Below are positions 18,729 to 28,537 of a stretch of DNA of 64,000 nt, one piece after another. The DNA comes from Jiella pelagia. GTDB taxonomy: Bacteria > Pseudomonadota > Alphaproteobacteria > Rhizobiales > Rhizobiaceae. The notes under the pieces were generated by a model. That model saw only the letters and a program-made list of their open reading frames with translations. It was not told the origin of the DNA and made no database searches. A program made the position numbers and the translations under genes. The DNA is taken from positions 3,452,001 to 3,516,000 of the forward strand of contig NZ_CP114029.1 in NCBI RefSeq assembly GCF_026898155.1. Direction: 5' to 3'. Positions within the stretch are counted from its first letter, which is position 1; each line of letters begins with the position of its first letter.

Positions 18729-19976
18729 TCAAGCGGCCTTGAGCGCCGCCTTGAGATCGCAGGCGCCCGCTTGTGCCTCAGCAAGGCTCGGGCCTATTCC
18801 CGAAGCGATGAGCCGACGAGCCGCCATGTGGTCGCCGGCGCGGTTGATGGTCTCGACGCAGATGAGCCGGCCGCCGCGAAAGCGCATCGTCATGTGATCG
18901 GCGTTCGAACCGGTGGTGACGGTGGCGTCGTTCGGCCCACCAAGGCCGGCGATCTGCAGCTTCATCTTTCCCTGGTCGCTCCAGAACCATGGGATGGGGT
19001 CGCCGGCGTCACAGGCTCCCGTCGTCAGGATCTGAGCGAGGCGCCGGGCCGAATCGTTGGCGTTCTGCACCGATTCCAGCCTGTGCGAGCGAGCGTGCCC
19101 GTGCGTCGTCGGGCCGTGAGCGCAATCGCCGATGGCCGAAATCGCCGGGTCGCGCGTTCGGTAGCCGTTGTCGACGACGATGCCGTTCGAGACCTCAAGT
19201 CCGCAGGCTTCGGCAAGTTCGCCGTTCGGAGCCGCGCCGATCCCGACGAGGACGAGGTCCGCCTGAACGGCAGTGTCGTCTGCCAGTCGGACCGCGTTCA
19301 CCCGGTCGCCCGGCGATGCGGTCCCGTCTCGGGCCTTGAAGCCGGTGATCTGCGCATTGAAGACGAAGCGGGTGCCGAGGCTCTCGTGGCAACGCTGGAT
19401 CGCGGCGGCCGTCTCTGGGGAAACGACCCGGCTCATCGCCCGGGGCGCGGCGTCGAGGACCGTGACGGCAAGGCCTCGCGCGGCGGCCGTGGCGGCGAAT
19501 TCCAGGCCGACGAAACCGGCGCCGATCACCGCGGCCGAGCGCGCGCCGGCAAGGGCTGCCCGAAGACCGGCGGCATCGGGGGCGGAGCGGAGCGAGAAGA
19601 TGCCCGTCAGTTCGCTGCCGGGGATCGCGAGGCTGCGATTGCGCGCGCCCAGTGCCAGGACGAGATTGTCGTATGGAAGGCTGCGGCCGGAAGCGAGTTC
19701 GACCTTAAAAGCCTCTCGGTCGATGCGCAGGGCGCGTTCGGGCGCCAGAAGGGTGATGCGGTTCTCCTCGAAGAACCGCGCCGGACGGAAATGCAGCGTC
19801 TCCTCATGGTCCGTTCCGCCGAGATAGGCCTTGGAAAGAGGCGGGCGGTTGTAGGGAAGGCCTGGCTCGTCGCCGACGAGCGTCACCGAACCGCCGTAGC
19901 CTGCCTGGCGCATGGCGGCGGCGAGCGCGAAGCCGGCATGTCCCGCGCCGAGAATGACGAGGCGGTTCAAGGTCAT
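18729..19976 (-). CDS. NAD(P)H-dependent ferredoxin reductase (FAD), P450-associated
   Basis: 415-residue pyridine nucleotide-disulphide-type oxidoreductase of the putidaredoxin reductase group. It has two Rossmann motifs, VILGAGHAGFALAAAMRQ near the N-terminus and AAVIGAGFVGLEFAATAAAR near residue 150, plus SAIGDCAHGP for FAD and a C-terminal reductase domain. It lies between P450 and ferredoxin genes and supplies electrons to the ferredoxin. The P450 stop is 150 bases upstream. Confidence 0.9.
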   Translation of the reverse strand: MTLNRLVILGAGHAGFALAAAMRQAGYGGSVTLVGDEPGLPYNRPPLSKAYLGGTDHEETLHFRPARFFEENRITLLAPERALRIDREAFKVELASGRSLPYDNLVLALGARNRSLAIPGSELTGIFSLRSAPDAAGLRAALAGARSAAVIGAGFVGLEFAATAAARGLAVTVLDAAPRAMSRVVSPETAAAIQRCHESLGTRFVFNAQITGFKARDGTASPGDRVNAVRLADDTAVQADLVLVGIGAAPNGELAEACGLEVSNGIVVDNGYRTRDPAISAIGDCAHGPTTHGHARSHRLESVQNANDSARRLAQILTTGACDAGDPIPWFWSDQGKMKLQIAGLGGPNDATVTTGSNADHMTMRFRGGRLICVETINRAGDHMAARRLIASGIGPSLAEAQAGACDLKAALKAA

Positions 19977-20126
19977 GGAAAAATCCGCTCGAAAGCTGTC
20001 CGGGAAGTGCCTGATACCGGCGGGACGCCCACGCGACGGGGCCGGGCCGGGCCGCTCGCTGGCGAAGCCGGGCAGGAAAGCGAATGTGTTTCGCCCTGTC
20101 CCGGCACTGCGCCCTTGGCGAATTGT

Positions 20127-21311
20127 TCAGACGTCCCAGCGGACGGGCAGGTTGAGCGGGCCGCGGAACACCCAGCCGCCGAAACGGACGGGATCGTTCT
20201 CGTCGAGCCGCAGGTTCCTCAGCCGCTTGAAAAGCGTCGGCAGCGCGATTTCGCCGACCTGCGCGCGGGCCGCCCAGGCGCCGAGGCAGAAATGCGGGCC
20301 GCCGCCGAAGGCGATATGCGGCGCCTTGGGCCGGTTGATGTCGAACCGGTCCGGATCGGCGAACACGCTGTCGTCCCGGTTGCCTGCGCCGAGAACGACG
20401 CCGATCCGCGATCCGGCGGGAAGTCGGACGCCCGCAAGTTCGGTGTCGACGGCGGTCTGGCGTGGATACATGCCGATGGGGGAGACCCAGCGAACCGTTT
20501 CCTCGAAGACCTTGCGCCACAAGCTGGGATCGGCCTCGACCTGCCGGCGCTGCTCGTCGTCGGCGAGAAGGGCGTAGGCCCCGGTCGCGATGGCATCGCG
20601 CGGCTCGTTCAGACCGCCGCCGATGATCACCTTCACATTCGCCGCGATCTCCTCGCGGGAGAGCGGATCGGCGGCATGCAGCATGCAGGAGATCAGGGAT
20701 TCATCCGGATTGGCCTGAAGATGGGGAATGGTGACGTCCAGCGCGGCGTCGACGCCGGCCGCCGCCTCGTCCGAGCGCCGCCAGACCTCGGGGTCGTCGG
20801 CATAGTTGCCGGTGCCGTCCATCATCGCCTGGGACCAGACGCGCAGATCCTTCTGGTCGACGTCCTTCAGGCCGAGCATGGCGATCAGCGACAAGGAGGC
20901 GCACGGACCGGCGAAACGATCGAACAGATCGGCCGCGCCGTCCTTCTCGAACCCGTCGATCAGCTCGTCGACGATGGCCTGGAAGGTCGGTACCCACTTG
21001 TTCTTGACGACGCCGGGCCTGAGAGCCGGCTCGCAGGCGGTTCGCTCGCGCTTGTGCGCGGCGCCGTCCTTGCGGATCATCGTATGGCCCATCACCCGGA
21101 TCATCAGCGAGTTGGCCTCGTGGGCGCTGAAGATCTCCGGCTTGCGCTCCAGTTCGACGATGTCGGCATGGCGCGTGACGAGATAGCGGTTGGCCGCCGG
21201 AACGAAGGCGACCGGCGCATTCCGACGCAGGCGCTCGTAGATCGGATAAGGATCGGTCCACAGATCGTTGAGGTCGATCGCCGTCGCGAAATCCTCGGAA
21301 ATCGTATCCAT
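20127..21311 (-). CDS. Cytochrome P450
   Basis: 394-residue bacterial class I P450. The haem-binding loop FGGGPHFCLGAWAARAQ with the axial Cys and the K-helix ExxR motif (EETVRW) are seen. The I-helix region reads VIIGGGLNEPRDA, where the usual acid-alcohol pair (E/D-T) is replaced by N-E, a substitution found in CYPs with altered oxygen activation. It is the first gene of a three-gene electron-transfer unit and is divergent from a LysR-type gene. The substrate is unknown; neighbouring hpa genes suggest an aromatic, but this is only proximity. Confidence 0.9.
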   Translation of the reverse strand: MDTISEDFATAIDLNDLWTDPYPIYERLRRNAPVAFVPAANRYLVTRHADIVELERKPEIFSAHEANSLMIRVMGHTMIRKDGAAHKRERTACEPALRPGVVKNKWVPTFQAIVDELIDGFEKDGAADLFDRFAGPCASLSLIAMLGLKDVDQKDLRVWSQAMMDGTGNYADDPEVWRRSDEAAAGVDAALDVTIPHLQANPDESLISCMLHAADPLSREEIAANVKVIIGGGLNEPRDAIATGAYALLADDEQRRQVEADPSLWRKVFEETVRWVSPIGMYPRQTAVDTELAGVRLPAGSRIGVVLGAGNRDDSVFADPDRFDINRPKAPHIAFGGGPHFCLGAWAARAQVGEIALPTLFKRLRNLRLDENDPVRFGGWVFRGPLNLPVRWDV

Positions 21312-21462
21312 TCAGGGCATCCCAACCGGTGTCTCTGGCGCCGCGCATGGCCCCTCAAAGGGGGGAGCGACATCTTGCTTAACATAATAACTATCTCTAT
21401 CATCCGTAAAATGGGATTTTCAAAGTTCTAAACTCAGTTTTCCTGAACAAGGCGGCCTTGCC

Positions 21463-22411
21463 GTGAATCCGCGGTTTTCACTCAAGCAGCTGACGTATTT
21501 TCTCGCAGTGGCCGAGCGAGGAACGGTGCGTGCGGCGGCCGAATCCCTCAACGTCTCGCCGACGGCCCTCACGCAGGCTCTGAACGATCTGGAGCGCGAA
21601 CTCGGCACGACGCTCCTGCATCGCCAGCGGGCGATCGGCGCCCGGCTCACCCAGGCAGGCGCCAATCTCGTCGGCCAGGTCCGCACGGTTCTCGACTCGG
21701 CCTCTGACCTCCAGTCGCTGGCCGAGCGATGGGAGGTGGAGCCGGCAGGTTCACTGGCAGTCGGCTGCTTCTCGACGCTTTCGCCGTTCCTGGCCGCCAG
21801 GCTGTTGCGCGGCTTCCAGGATACCCATTCGGCCATCATGGTCGATCTGACGGATGCCGAGCACGACGTCCTTCTCGCCGAGCTGGAGGAGGGGCGGATC
21901 GAGCTTGCGATCGTCTACGAGCATTGTCTCAGCGACCGTTTCGGAAGGGACGTGCTCTATCGTATCCGGCCGCACGTGCTGCTTCCGGCACGGCACCGGC
22001 TGGCGGAGCAGCCCTCCGTCTCGCTGCACGATCTCGCCGACGAGCCGTTCATTCTCTACGACGCCTCTCCAGCGAGCGCCAACACGCTCGGCATCTTCGC
22101 CCATGTCGGCATCGTGCCGCAGATCGCCCGCCGCACCAGTAATTTCGAGCTGACGCGCTCCTTCGTCGGGGCGGAGGCTCGGCTATTCGGTCCTGCTGCA
22201 TCATCCGGCGAGTGACGTCACCCATGACGGCGCCAGGATCGTCTGCCGGCCGATCGACGAACATTCCCGCGACTTCGGCGTGGTGCTCGCCTGGGCGGGC
22301 AGCGGGCGTCTCAGCCGGCGGGCAGAGGCCTTTCGCGACCATTGCCGGCAGCGGCTCACCGATTTCGAACGTTTTCTAAGGTCTGCCAGACAGGAAGGAA
22401 CAGGGTCATGA
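21463..22411 (+). CDS. LysR-family transcriptional regulator (frame interrupted)
   Basis: N-terminal HTH (residues about 4-62: LKQLTYFLAVAERGTVRAAA, SPTALTQALNDLERELG) and effector domain; GTG start at 21463. The frame breaks at GAGGCTC (22174-22180). Ignoring one G gives SFVGAELGYSVLLHHP and about 315 residues. It is divergent from the P450 gene across about 150 bases of relatively AT-rich DNA, so it probably regulates the P450 unit; its stop overlaps the hpaR start (ATGA), so it also drives or couples to hpaR. Confidence 0.85.
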
Positions 22412-22908
22412 GAAAAGCCTCCGACGCGCCGCATGTCCCGACGTCCCCAGCTCGCACGAGCCGCGGTCGTCTGCGCGACTTCTCCCGGTCGCTGCCGATG
22501 TCCCTGCTTCGGGCGCGCGAAGCGGTGATGAGTCATTTCCGCCCGGGTCTTCGCCATTTCGACCTGACGGAGCAGCAGTGGCGCGTCTTGCGCGCGCTGA
22601 CGACGGTGGAGAGCATCGGCACGATGAATCTCGCCTCGGCGACGTTCCTGCTGCCGCCCTCGCTGTCGCGCATCGTTCGCGATCTCGAGGCCCGGGGGCT
22701 CATCGAGCGCTCGAGCGTCGCGGAGGATCTGCGGCGCGGCATGGTGGCGATCAGCCCGACAGGGCGGGATCTGGTCGAGCGTGCGGGCCAGCATTCGGAG
22801 GCGATCTACGCGGAAATCACCCGGCGTTTCGGGGCTGAGCGCCTTCAACTCCTGCAGTCGATGCTCAAGGAGCTGGAGGACGTCCTCGACGATCCGATCG
22901 AAGTTTGA
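22408..22908 (+). CDS. hpaR: Homoprotocatechuate operon regulator HpaR, MarR family
   Basis: 166-residue MarR-type winged-helix repressor. Family-typical segment LTEQQWRVLRALTTVESIG is followed by the recognition region LLPPSLSRIVRDLEARGLIE and the wing AEDLRRGMVAISPTG. In other bacteria HpaR represses the meta-cleavage hpa operon and is relieved by homoprotocatechuate. It lies directly upstream of the Liv transporter and hpa catabolic genes. It overlaps the LysR gene by four bases. A repeated AACATGTT-type palindrome upstream of three downstream units is a candidate operator. Confidence 0.85.
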   Translation: MRKASDAPHVPTSPARTSRGRLRDFSRSLPMSLLRAREAVMSHFRPGLRHFDLTEQQWRVLRALTTVESIGTMNLASATFLLPPSLSRIVRDLEARGLIERSSVAEDLRRGMVAISPTGRDLVERAGQHSEAIYAEITRRFGAERLQLLQSMLKELEDVLDDPIEV

Positions 22909-22937
22909 CCCGGAGAGACATGGTTGCCCGGAGAATG

Positions 22938-22949
22938 TGAACATGTTAA
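22938..22949. promoter_or_regulatory. Candidate HpaR operator upstream of Liv system 2
   Basis: The palindrome AACATGTT (22940-22947) in the context TGAACATGTTAA lies about 57 bases upstream of the second Liv binding-protein gene. The same core recurs before hpaF (AACACGTT) and hpaD (AACATGTT). Binding by HpaR is inference from position and recurrence. Confidence 0.4.
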
Positions 22950-23003
22950 GTACATGGCTCTGCCGCATCGGGAGCTTGCGGTCAGTCAATTTCGGGAGGA
23001 AGC

Positions 23004-24155
23004 ATGCGCACATTCGCCCTCGCAACGCTGATGGCGGGGCTTCTCGCCTCGACCGCGGCTCAGGCCGAGATCAAGATCGGCGCCATATTGTCGCTCACGG
23101 GACCGGCGGCCTCGCTCGGCATTCCCGAAAAGCAGACGATCGACGTGCTGCCGAAGGAGATCGACGGCGAGAAGGTCACCTACATCATCGTCGACGATGC
23201 CAGCGATCCGTCGGCCGCCGTGCGCGCAGCCTCCAAGCTGATCAACGAGGACAAGGTCGACGTCGTGCTGGGCCCGTCCATCACGCCGACGTCGCTCGCC
23301 ATCCTCGAAACCATGGCCAACGGTAAGACGCCATTCATCTCGGCTGCCGGCTCCGCCGTCATCGCCAGCCCGGTCGAAGGACCGAAGACCTGGGCCTTCA
23401 AGCTGGCGCCGCAGGAATCTTCGATGGCGCATTACGTCTATGGCAGCATGGAAAAGGCCGGCGACAAGACCGTGGGCTTCATCGGCTTCAACGACGCTTT
23501 CGGCGACAGCTTCATCGGCGCCTTCAAGAAGGAAGCTGAAACGCGAGGCATCGAGGTCGTGTCCGACGAGCGCTATTCGGCGCGCGATTCCAGCGTTACG
23601 GCGCAGGCTCTCTCCACCGTTTCGGCCAATCCGGATGCAGTGATCATCGGAGCCTCGGGAACGCCGGGTGTCGCGCCGATCCTCGAATTGCGCGATCTTG
23701 GCTATGAGGGGGACATCTACATCAATCAGGGCATGGCCAATCCGGATGTGTTGCGGGTGGGTGGCGACGCGCTGAATGGCGTCATGCTCGCCGTATCGCC
23801 GGTTCTCGTCGCCGAGCAGTTGCCCGACGACAATCCGGTCAAGGGCGAGGCTCTGAAATATATCTCGACCTATGAGGGCAAATACGGCGAGGGCACGCGC
23901 AACCTGTTCGGCGCGACCGTCTGGGATGCCTTCAAGCTTGCATCGGCCGCGGCCGTCGAAGCCAAGAAGACGGCCGAGCCGGGGACGGTGGAGTTCCGCG
24001 AAGCGTTGCGCAACGAACTCGAGAGCCTGAGGGACGTCGTCGGCGCCCAGGGCGTGTTCAATATGAGCCCGACCGATCACAACGGCACGGATCTGCGCGC
24101 CGAATCCCTCGTCAAGATCGAGAATGGCGGCTGGACCTACGTGCCGCTCGACTGA
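23004..24155 (+). CDS. Branched-chain amino acid-type ABC substrate-binding protein (system 2)
   Basis: 383-residue periplasmic binding protein, LivK/family 4. Signal peptide at residues 1-21 (MRTFALATLMAGLLASTAAQA) followed by EIKIGAILSLTGPAASLGI. An AGGAAGC ribosome site precedes the ATG. It opens the transporter genes placed between hpaR and the hpa catabolic genes, so the ligand may be 4-hydroxyphenylacetate, homoprotocatechuate or a related aromatic acid; this is inferred from context. Confidence 0.87.
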   Translation: MRTFALATLMAGLLASTAAQAEIKIGAILSLTGPAASLGIPEKQTIDVLPKEIDGEKVTYIIVDDASDPSAAVRAASKLINEDKVDVVLGPSITPTSLAILETMANGKTPFISAAGSAVIASPVEGPKTWAFKLAPQESSMAHYVYGSMEKAGDKTVGFIGFNDAFGDSFIGAFKKEAETRGIEVVSDERYSARDSSVTAQALSTVSANPDAVIIGASGTPGVAPILELRDLGYEGDIYINQGMANPDVLRVGGDALNGVMLAVSPVLVAEQLPDDNPVKGEALKYISTYEGKYGEGTRNLFGATVWDAFKLASAAAVEAKKTAEPGTVEFREALRNELESLRDVVGAQGVFNMSPTDHNGTDLRAESLVKIENGGWTYVPLD

Positions 24156-24384
24156 TCGGGGATCTCATTGCCGGCCCTCGGCCGGCGATCCTCCCAAGGC
24201 GCATCGGCGCGCTCTTCGGCGGCCCCGCGGGCTTGCCGAGCAGCGCGCTCTCTTGGCGGGGACGGAGTGGCGGTCTGACGACGATCGAAGGTCGCCTGCC
24301 GCTCCCGACCGGCGCTTATCGCAAAATTCTGAACGGCTGACGACCTGAAGGCGCAGCCATGCCTCAGCCCCTGGCGGACGAACC

Positions 24385-25426
24385 ATGTCTTTTCTCATCG
24401 CCGCGCTGCTCGCCCAGGATGGCCTGACCAATGGCGCCATCTATGCGCTGGTCGCGCTCGCCTTGGTCATGGTCTTCTCGGTCACGCGGATCATCTTCAT
24501 CCCGCAGGGCGAGACTCGTCACCTATGCCTCGCTGTCGCTGGCAAGCCTGCAGCAGGGGAGGCTTCCCAGCTCACTCTGGCTGATCCTCATTCTCGGTGC
24601 TCTGGCGGCCGGCCTCGAAGCCGTCGCCTATCTGCGTTCGGATCGCTCGCCGGCCCGGCTCCGGGCCATGGCGGCCTATCTGCTGGTGCCGCTCGCCGTG
24701 TCGGGGCTGACCTACGCCACGGCGGATATCGGCCTCGGCTTCGTCTGGAACATCGTGCTCGTTCTGTTGATCGTCGTGCCGATGGGCCCGCTGATCTACC
24801 GCGTCGCCTTTCGCCCGCTCGGCGACGCGACGGTCCTGTTGTCGTTGATCGTCGCGATGGCGGTGCATTTCGTGCTGCTCGGCTGCGGCCTTCTGTTCTT
24901 CGGGCCTGAGGGCGTGCGCACGCCGCCGCTCCTGCCGGGCCGCTATCCGATCCTCGGCGTGCCGGTCTCCGGCCAGGCGCTGGTCGTCATCGCGGTCGCC
25001 ATCGTCGCCATCATCGCCATGGCGCTGTATTTCGGCCGCACGCTCTCGGGAAAGGCGCTGCGCGCCACCGCCTTCAACCGGGTCGGCGCGCGGCTCGTCG
25101 GCATCCGCACCGAACAGGCGGCGCGTCTGGTCTTCCTGCTGGCCGGCCTTGCCGGGGCGCTCTGCGGGATCCTCGTCGCGCCGATCACCACGGTCTATTA
25201 CGACACCGGCTTCCTGATCGGGTTGAAGGGCTTCATCGCGGCGATCTTCGCCGGGCTCGCGTCCTATCCGCTGGCGGCGCTCGGGGCCGTGCTGCTCGGC
25301 CTGTTCGAAAGCTATTCGTCCTTCTTCGCCAGCCTCTACAAGGATTCGATCGTCTTCGCCCTGATCATCCCGATCCTCTTATGGCGGTCGCTGCGCTCCA
25401 CCCATGTCGAGGAGGACGAGGAATGA
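24385..25426 (+). CDS. Branched-chain amino acid-type ABC permease, LivH (system 2; frame interrupted)
   Basis: LivH-family permease. It begins [20 protein letters not shown] and ends with the [20 protein letters not shown] region. The frame breaks at GAGACTC (24511-24517); ignoring the A gives [20 protein letters not shown] and about 346 residues, longer than typical LivH because of an extra periplasmic/helical insertion after the first helices. Its end overlaps the next gene by four bases. The 229-base gap before it holds a short GC-rich inverted repeat but no gene. Confidence 0.84.
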
Positions 25427-27196
25427 GCCCTCGCAAGATCGCCCTCCTGGCCTTCGCCGTCGTCGTTCTCGTCCTTCCCGCCACGCTGCCGGTCTATGGC
25501 CTGACCCTGATGAACTTCATCGGGCTGGCGGCGATCGTCGTCGCGGGGCTCGTGCTCCTGACCGGCATCGGCGGGCTGACCTCCTTCGGCCAGGCGAGTT
25601 TCGTCGGCGTCGGCGCCTATACGACGGCCTGGCTGACGACCGCCGCGGGCCTGTCGCCGGTGCTTGCGCTGCCGCTTTCCCTGGCTGCCGGCGCGCTCTT
25701 CGCCCTCGTCATCGGCGCAGTGACGCTGCGCCTGTCCGGCCACTATCTGCCGCTCTCCACCATCGCCTGGAGCCTCAGCCTCTACTTCCTCGTCGGCAAC
25801 GTCACGGCGCTCGGCGGCCATGATGGTATGCCCGGCGTGCCGCCGATCTCGCTGTTCGGCTGGGTCCTGTCCGGTCCGTTCTATACCTGGCTTATCGTCG
25901 CCGCCGTCGCGCTGTCGCTTCTCACCGTGGCCAACGTGCTCGCATCCCGCGACGGTCGGGCGGTGCGCTGCCTGCGCGGGCGGCGGGTGATGCTGGAAGC
26001 CTTCGGCGTCGACACGGCGCGTCTGCGCCTGGCGATCTTCATCCACGCCGCCATTCTCGCCGCGCTCTCGGGCTGGCTCTACGCCCATCTTATCCAGTTC
26101 GTGAATGCGACGCCCTTCGGCCTCAATGCCAGCATCGAATATCTTTTCATGACGGTGATCGGCGGATCGGCCCATCTCTTTGGCGCGGTGATCGGCGCCG
26201 GCGTGATGACCCTCCTGCGCGATGGCCTGCAACGCCTCGCGCCCGAGGCTCGTCGGCAGCGGCGGCGCGACGGAGATCGTCATGCTGGGGCTGGTGATGG
26301 TCGTGCTTCTCCAGACCGCCCCGCGTGGCGTCACGCCATGGCTTCTGCGTCTGTTCCCAGCGCGCGGGCGGCCGCTGATGGATCTCGACCGGGCGAAGAC
26401 GGTCGAGCCCTTCGCCGCCCGCCCGAAACCGGAGCGCGGCAGCGAAATCCTCGTGGTCGAGGGTGCCACCAAGCGCTTCGGCGGGCTGACCGCCGTCAAC
26501 GGCGTCTCCTTCGACCTCAAGGCCGGCGAGATCCTCGGCGTCATCGGCCCGAACGGCGCCGGCAAGTCGACGTTGTTCAATCTGCTGACCGGAATTTCGC
26601 CGGCCACAGCCGGAGAGATTCGCTACCGGGGCGATCGCATCGAGCGCATGGCCTCCCGCAGGATCGCAAGGCTCGGCGTCGCCCGAACCTTCCAGCACGT
26701 CCTCTTGCGCTCCGACATGTCGGCGCTGGAGAACGTCGCGGTCGGGGCTCATCTGCGATCCGATCGCGGCTATCTCTCGGCGCTTTTGCGTCTCGACCGG
26801 CGTGAGGAAGAAAAGCTGCTCGCCGAGGCGATGCGCCAGCTCGAGCGGGTGGGCCTCGCCCATCTCGCCCAGGAACCCGCCGGCAGTCTCGCTCTCGGGC
26901 AGCAGCGCATTCTCGAAATTGCGCGAGCCTTGGCAGCCGACCCGGCGCTGCTTCTCCTCGACGAGCCGGCTGCCGGGTTGCGCTTCAAGGAGAAGCAGGA
27001 GCTTGCCGATCTGCTCTCGAAGCTCCGGGAGGAGGGGGTCGCCGTTCTCGTCGTCGAGCACGACATGAACTTCGTCATGAACCTCGTCGATCGGCTGGTG
27101 GTGATCTCCTTCGGACAGAAGATCTGCGAAGGTGTTCCATCCCACGTCCAGAACGACGTGGCCGTTCAGGAAGCCTATCTCGGAGTCGCGGCATGA
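25423..27196 (+). CDS. Fused branched-chain-type ABC permease/ATPase, LivM-LivG (system 2; frame interrupted)
   Basis: Single polypeptide of about 590 residues: N-terminal LivM membrane domain (residues 1-315), linker, then a LivG ATPase domain with Walker [10 protein letters not shown], signature [16 protein letters not shown], Walker [13 protein letters not shown] and [10 protein letters not shown]. The frame breaks at GAGGCTC (26245-26251); ignoring one G gives [17 protein letters not shown], joining the permease to the ATPase without a stop. The signature has LALGQQ rather than LSGGQ, which is common in LivG relatives. Gene overlaps on both sides show tight coupling. Confidence 0.84.
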
Positions 27197-27948
27197 CGAA
27201 CGACAAGGCGGACCAGGCGCTTCTCGCCGTCTCCGACCTGCATGTCTCCTACGGTCCGGTCGAGGCCGTGGCCGGCGTCTCGCTCCAGGTTCCGAGGGGA
27301 AAGATTGTCTCGGTGATCGGCCCGAACGGCGCCGGCAAGTCGACGCTCCTGAACGCGCTGATGGGGCTACTGCCCGCCAAGGGCAGCGTGGTCCTCGAGG
27401 GCCGCGACGTCATGGCGATGCCGGTCGAATCGAGACTTCGGGAAGGCCTCTGTTTGGTCTCGGAAAAGCGCGAGCTGTTCGCCGAGATGAGCGTCGCCGA
27501 CAATCTCGCGCTCGGCGCCTATTCGCGCCGACATGAACCGAAGGGCGCCGTCGAGGCCGATCTGGAAGCCGCCTATCAGCGCTTTCCGCGCCTGAAGGAG
27601 CGCCGTCACCAGACGGCCGGCACGCTCTCCGGCGGCGAGCGGCAGATGCTGGCGATCGCCAGGGCTCTCATGGCCCGGCCGCGAGTGCTGATGCTCGACG
27701 AGCCGAGCCTCGGCCTCGCACCCCTCATTGTCGCCGAAGTGCTGGCGACGGTTTCCGAACTCTGCCGGTCCGGCGTCTCGATCCTCATCGTCGAGCAGAA
27801 TGCCCGGGCCGTCCTGAAGATCGCCGACTACGGCTATGTCCTTGAACAGGGCCGCGTCGCCATGGAGGGCGATGCCGCCTCGCTTCTCGCAGACACGCGC
27901 CTGATCGAGACCTATCTCGGCTTCGGCAAGGGCCACGAGGCAGCCTGA
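27193..27948 (+). CDS. Branched-chain amino acid-type ABC ATPase, LivF (system 2)
   Basis: 251-residue ATPase with Walker [10 protein letters not shown], signature [16 protein letters not shown], Walker [13 protein letters not shown] and [10 protein letters not shown]. It overlaps the LivM-LivG gene by four bases and completes the second Liv importer. The hpaF gene starts 77 bases later, after a candidate operator. Confidence 0.9.
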   Translation: MTNDKADQALLAVSDLHVSYGPVEAVAGVSLQVPRGKIVSVIGPNGAGKSTLLNALMGLLPAKGSVVLEGRDVMAMPVESRLREGLCLVSEKRELFAEMSVADNLALGAYSRRHEPKGAVEADLEAAYQRFPRLKERRHQTAGTLSGGERQMLAIARALMARPRVLMLDEPSLGLAPLIVAEVLATVSELCRSGVSILIVEQNARAVLKIADYGYVLEQGRVAMEGDAASLLADTRLIETYLGFGKGHEAA

Positions 27949-27993
27949 GTGCCTTGTTCGCAATTGCCTCTTGACGGCGGCGGATCCATTTAT

Positions 27994-28005
27994 TTAACAC
28001 GTTAA
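27994..28005. promoter_or_regulatory. Candidate HpaR operator upstream of hpaF
   Basis: TTAACACGTTAA is palindromic except for its two central bases and lies about 20 bases before hpaF. It is flanked by a longer inverted pair, TTGTTCGC and GCGAACAA, about 50 bases apart. The core matches AACATGTT sites at 22940 and 30070. Confidence 0.4.
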
Positions 28006-28025
28006 CAAACAGGCGAACAAGACCG

Positions 28026-28424
28026 ATGCCCCATCTCACGCTCGAACATTCGGCCAATCTCTCGGCGAAGGCTGACCTCTCGGCGCTCTGCCACGAGCTG
28101 AAAGAGGCGGTGCTCGAAACGGGGTTGTTCGAGGTCGGGGCCGTGCGCGTGCGGGCGATCGCCTGCGACGCCTATGCGGTTGCCGACGAACTGCCGGACA
28201 ACGCCTTTCTCGACATGAATTTCCGGATCGGTGTCGGGCGCAGCGACGAGGAGAAGAAGCGCGCCGGCGAGGCGATCTTCGCGGCGGCGCAGCGGCATCT
28301 GAAGCCGCTCTTCGAGACGCCGCATTTCGCGCTGACGCTCGAGATCCGCGAGATCGACCCGGCCCTGAGCTGGAAGAAGAACGCCATGCATCCCCGGCTG
28401 AGGCGAAACGCAGCCGAGGGCTGA
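28026..28424 (+). CDS. hpaF: 5-carboxymethyl-2-hydroxymuconate delta-isomerase
   Basis: 132-residue CHMI of the tautomerase superfamily, starting with the catalytic Pro after the initiator Met (MPHLTLEHSANL). It isomerises 5-carboxymethyl-2-hydroxymuconate to the 2-oxo-3-ene form after the HpaE step. Length and the middle segment VRVRAIACDAYAVAD fit the family. It is followed 113 bases later by hpaE. Confidence 0.9.
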   Translation: MPHLTLEHSANLSAKADLSALCHELKEAVLETGLFEVGAVRVRAIACDAYAVADELPDNAFLDMNFRIGVGRSDEEKKRAGEAIFAAAQRHLKPLFETPHFALTLEIREIDPALSWKKNAMHPRLRRNAAEG

Positions 28425-28537
28425 GCCGCCCGTTGGCCGAGACGCCGCGCCTCCGCGGGGCGGGGCGGGGCGAAGACGAACCGAACAAAGCGGCGCCCGA
28501 AGCCGGGCTGCGTGCGCGATCGACAGAGGAAAACGTC

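Noticed and set aside
24170..24186. GCCGGC-cctcg-GCCGGC hairpin after the second Liv binding-protein gene as a terminator
   Set aside because: Only six paired bases and no T-run; could be chance in GC-rich DNA.
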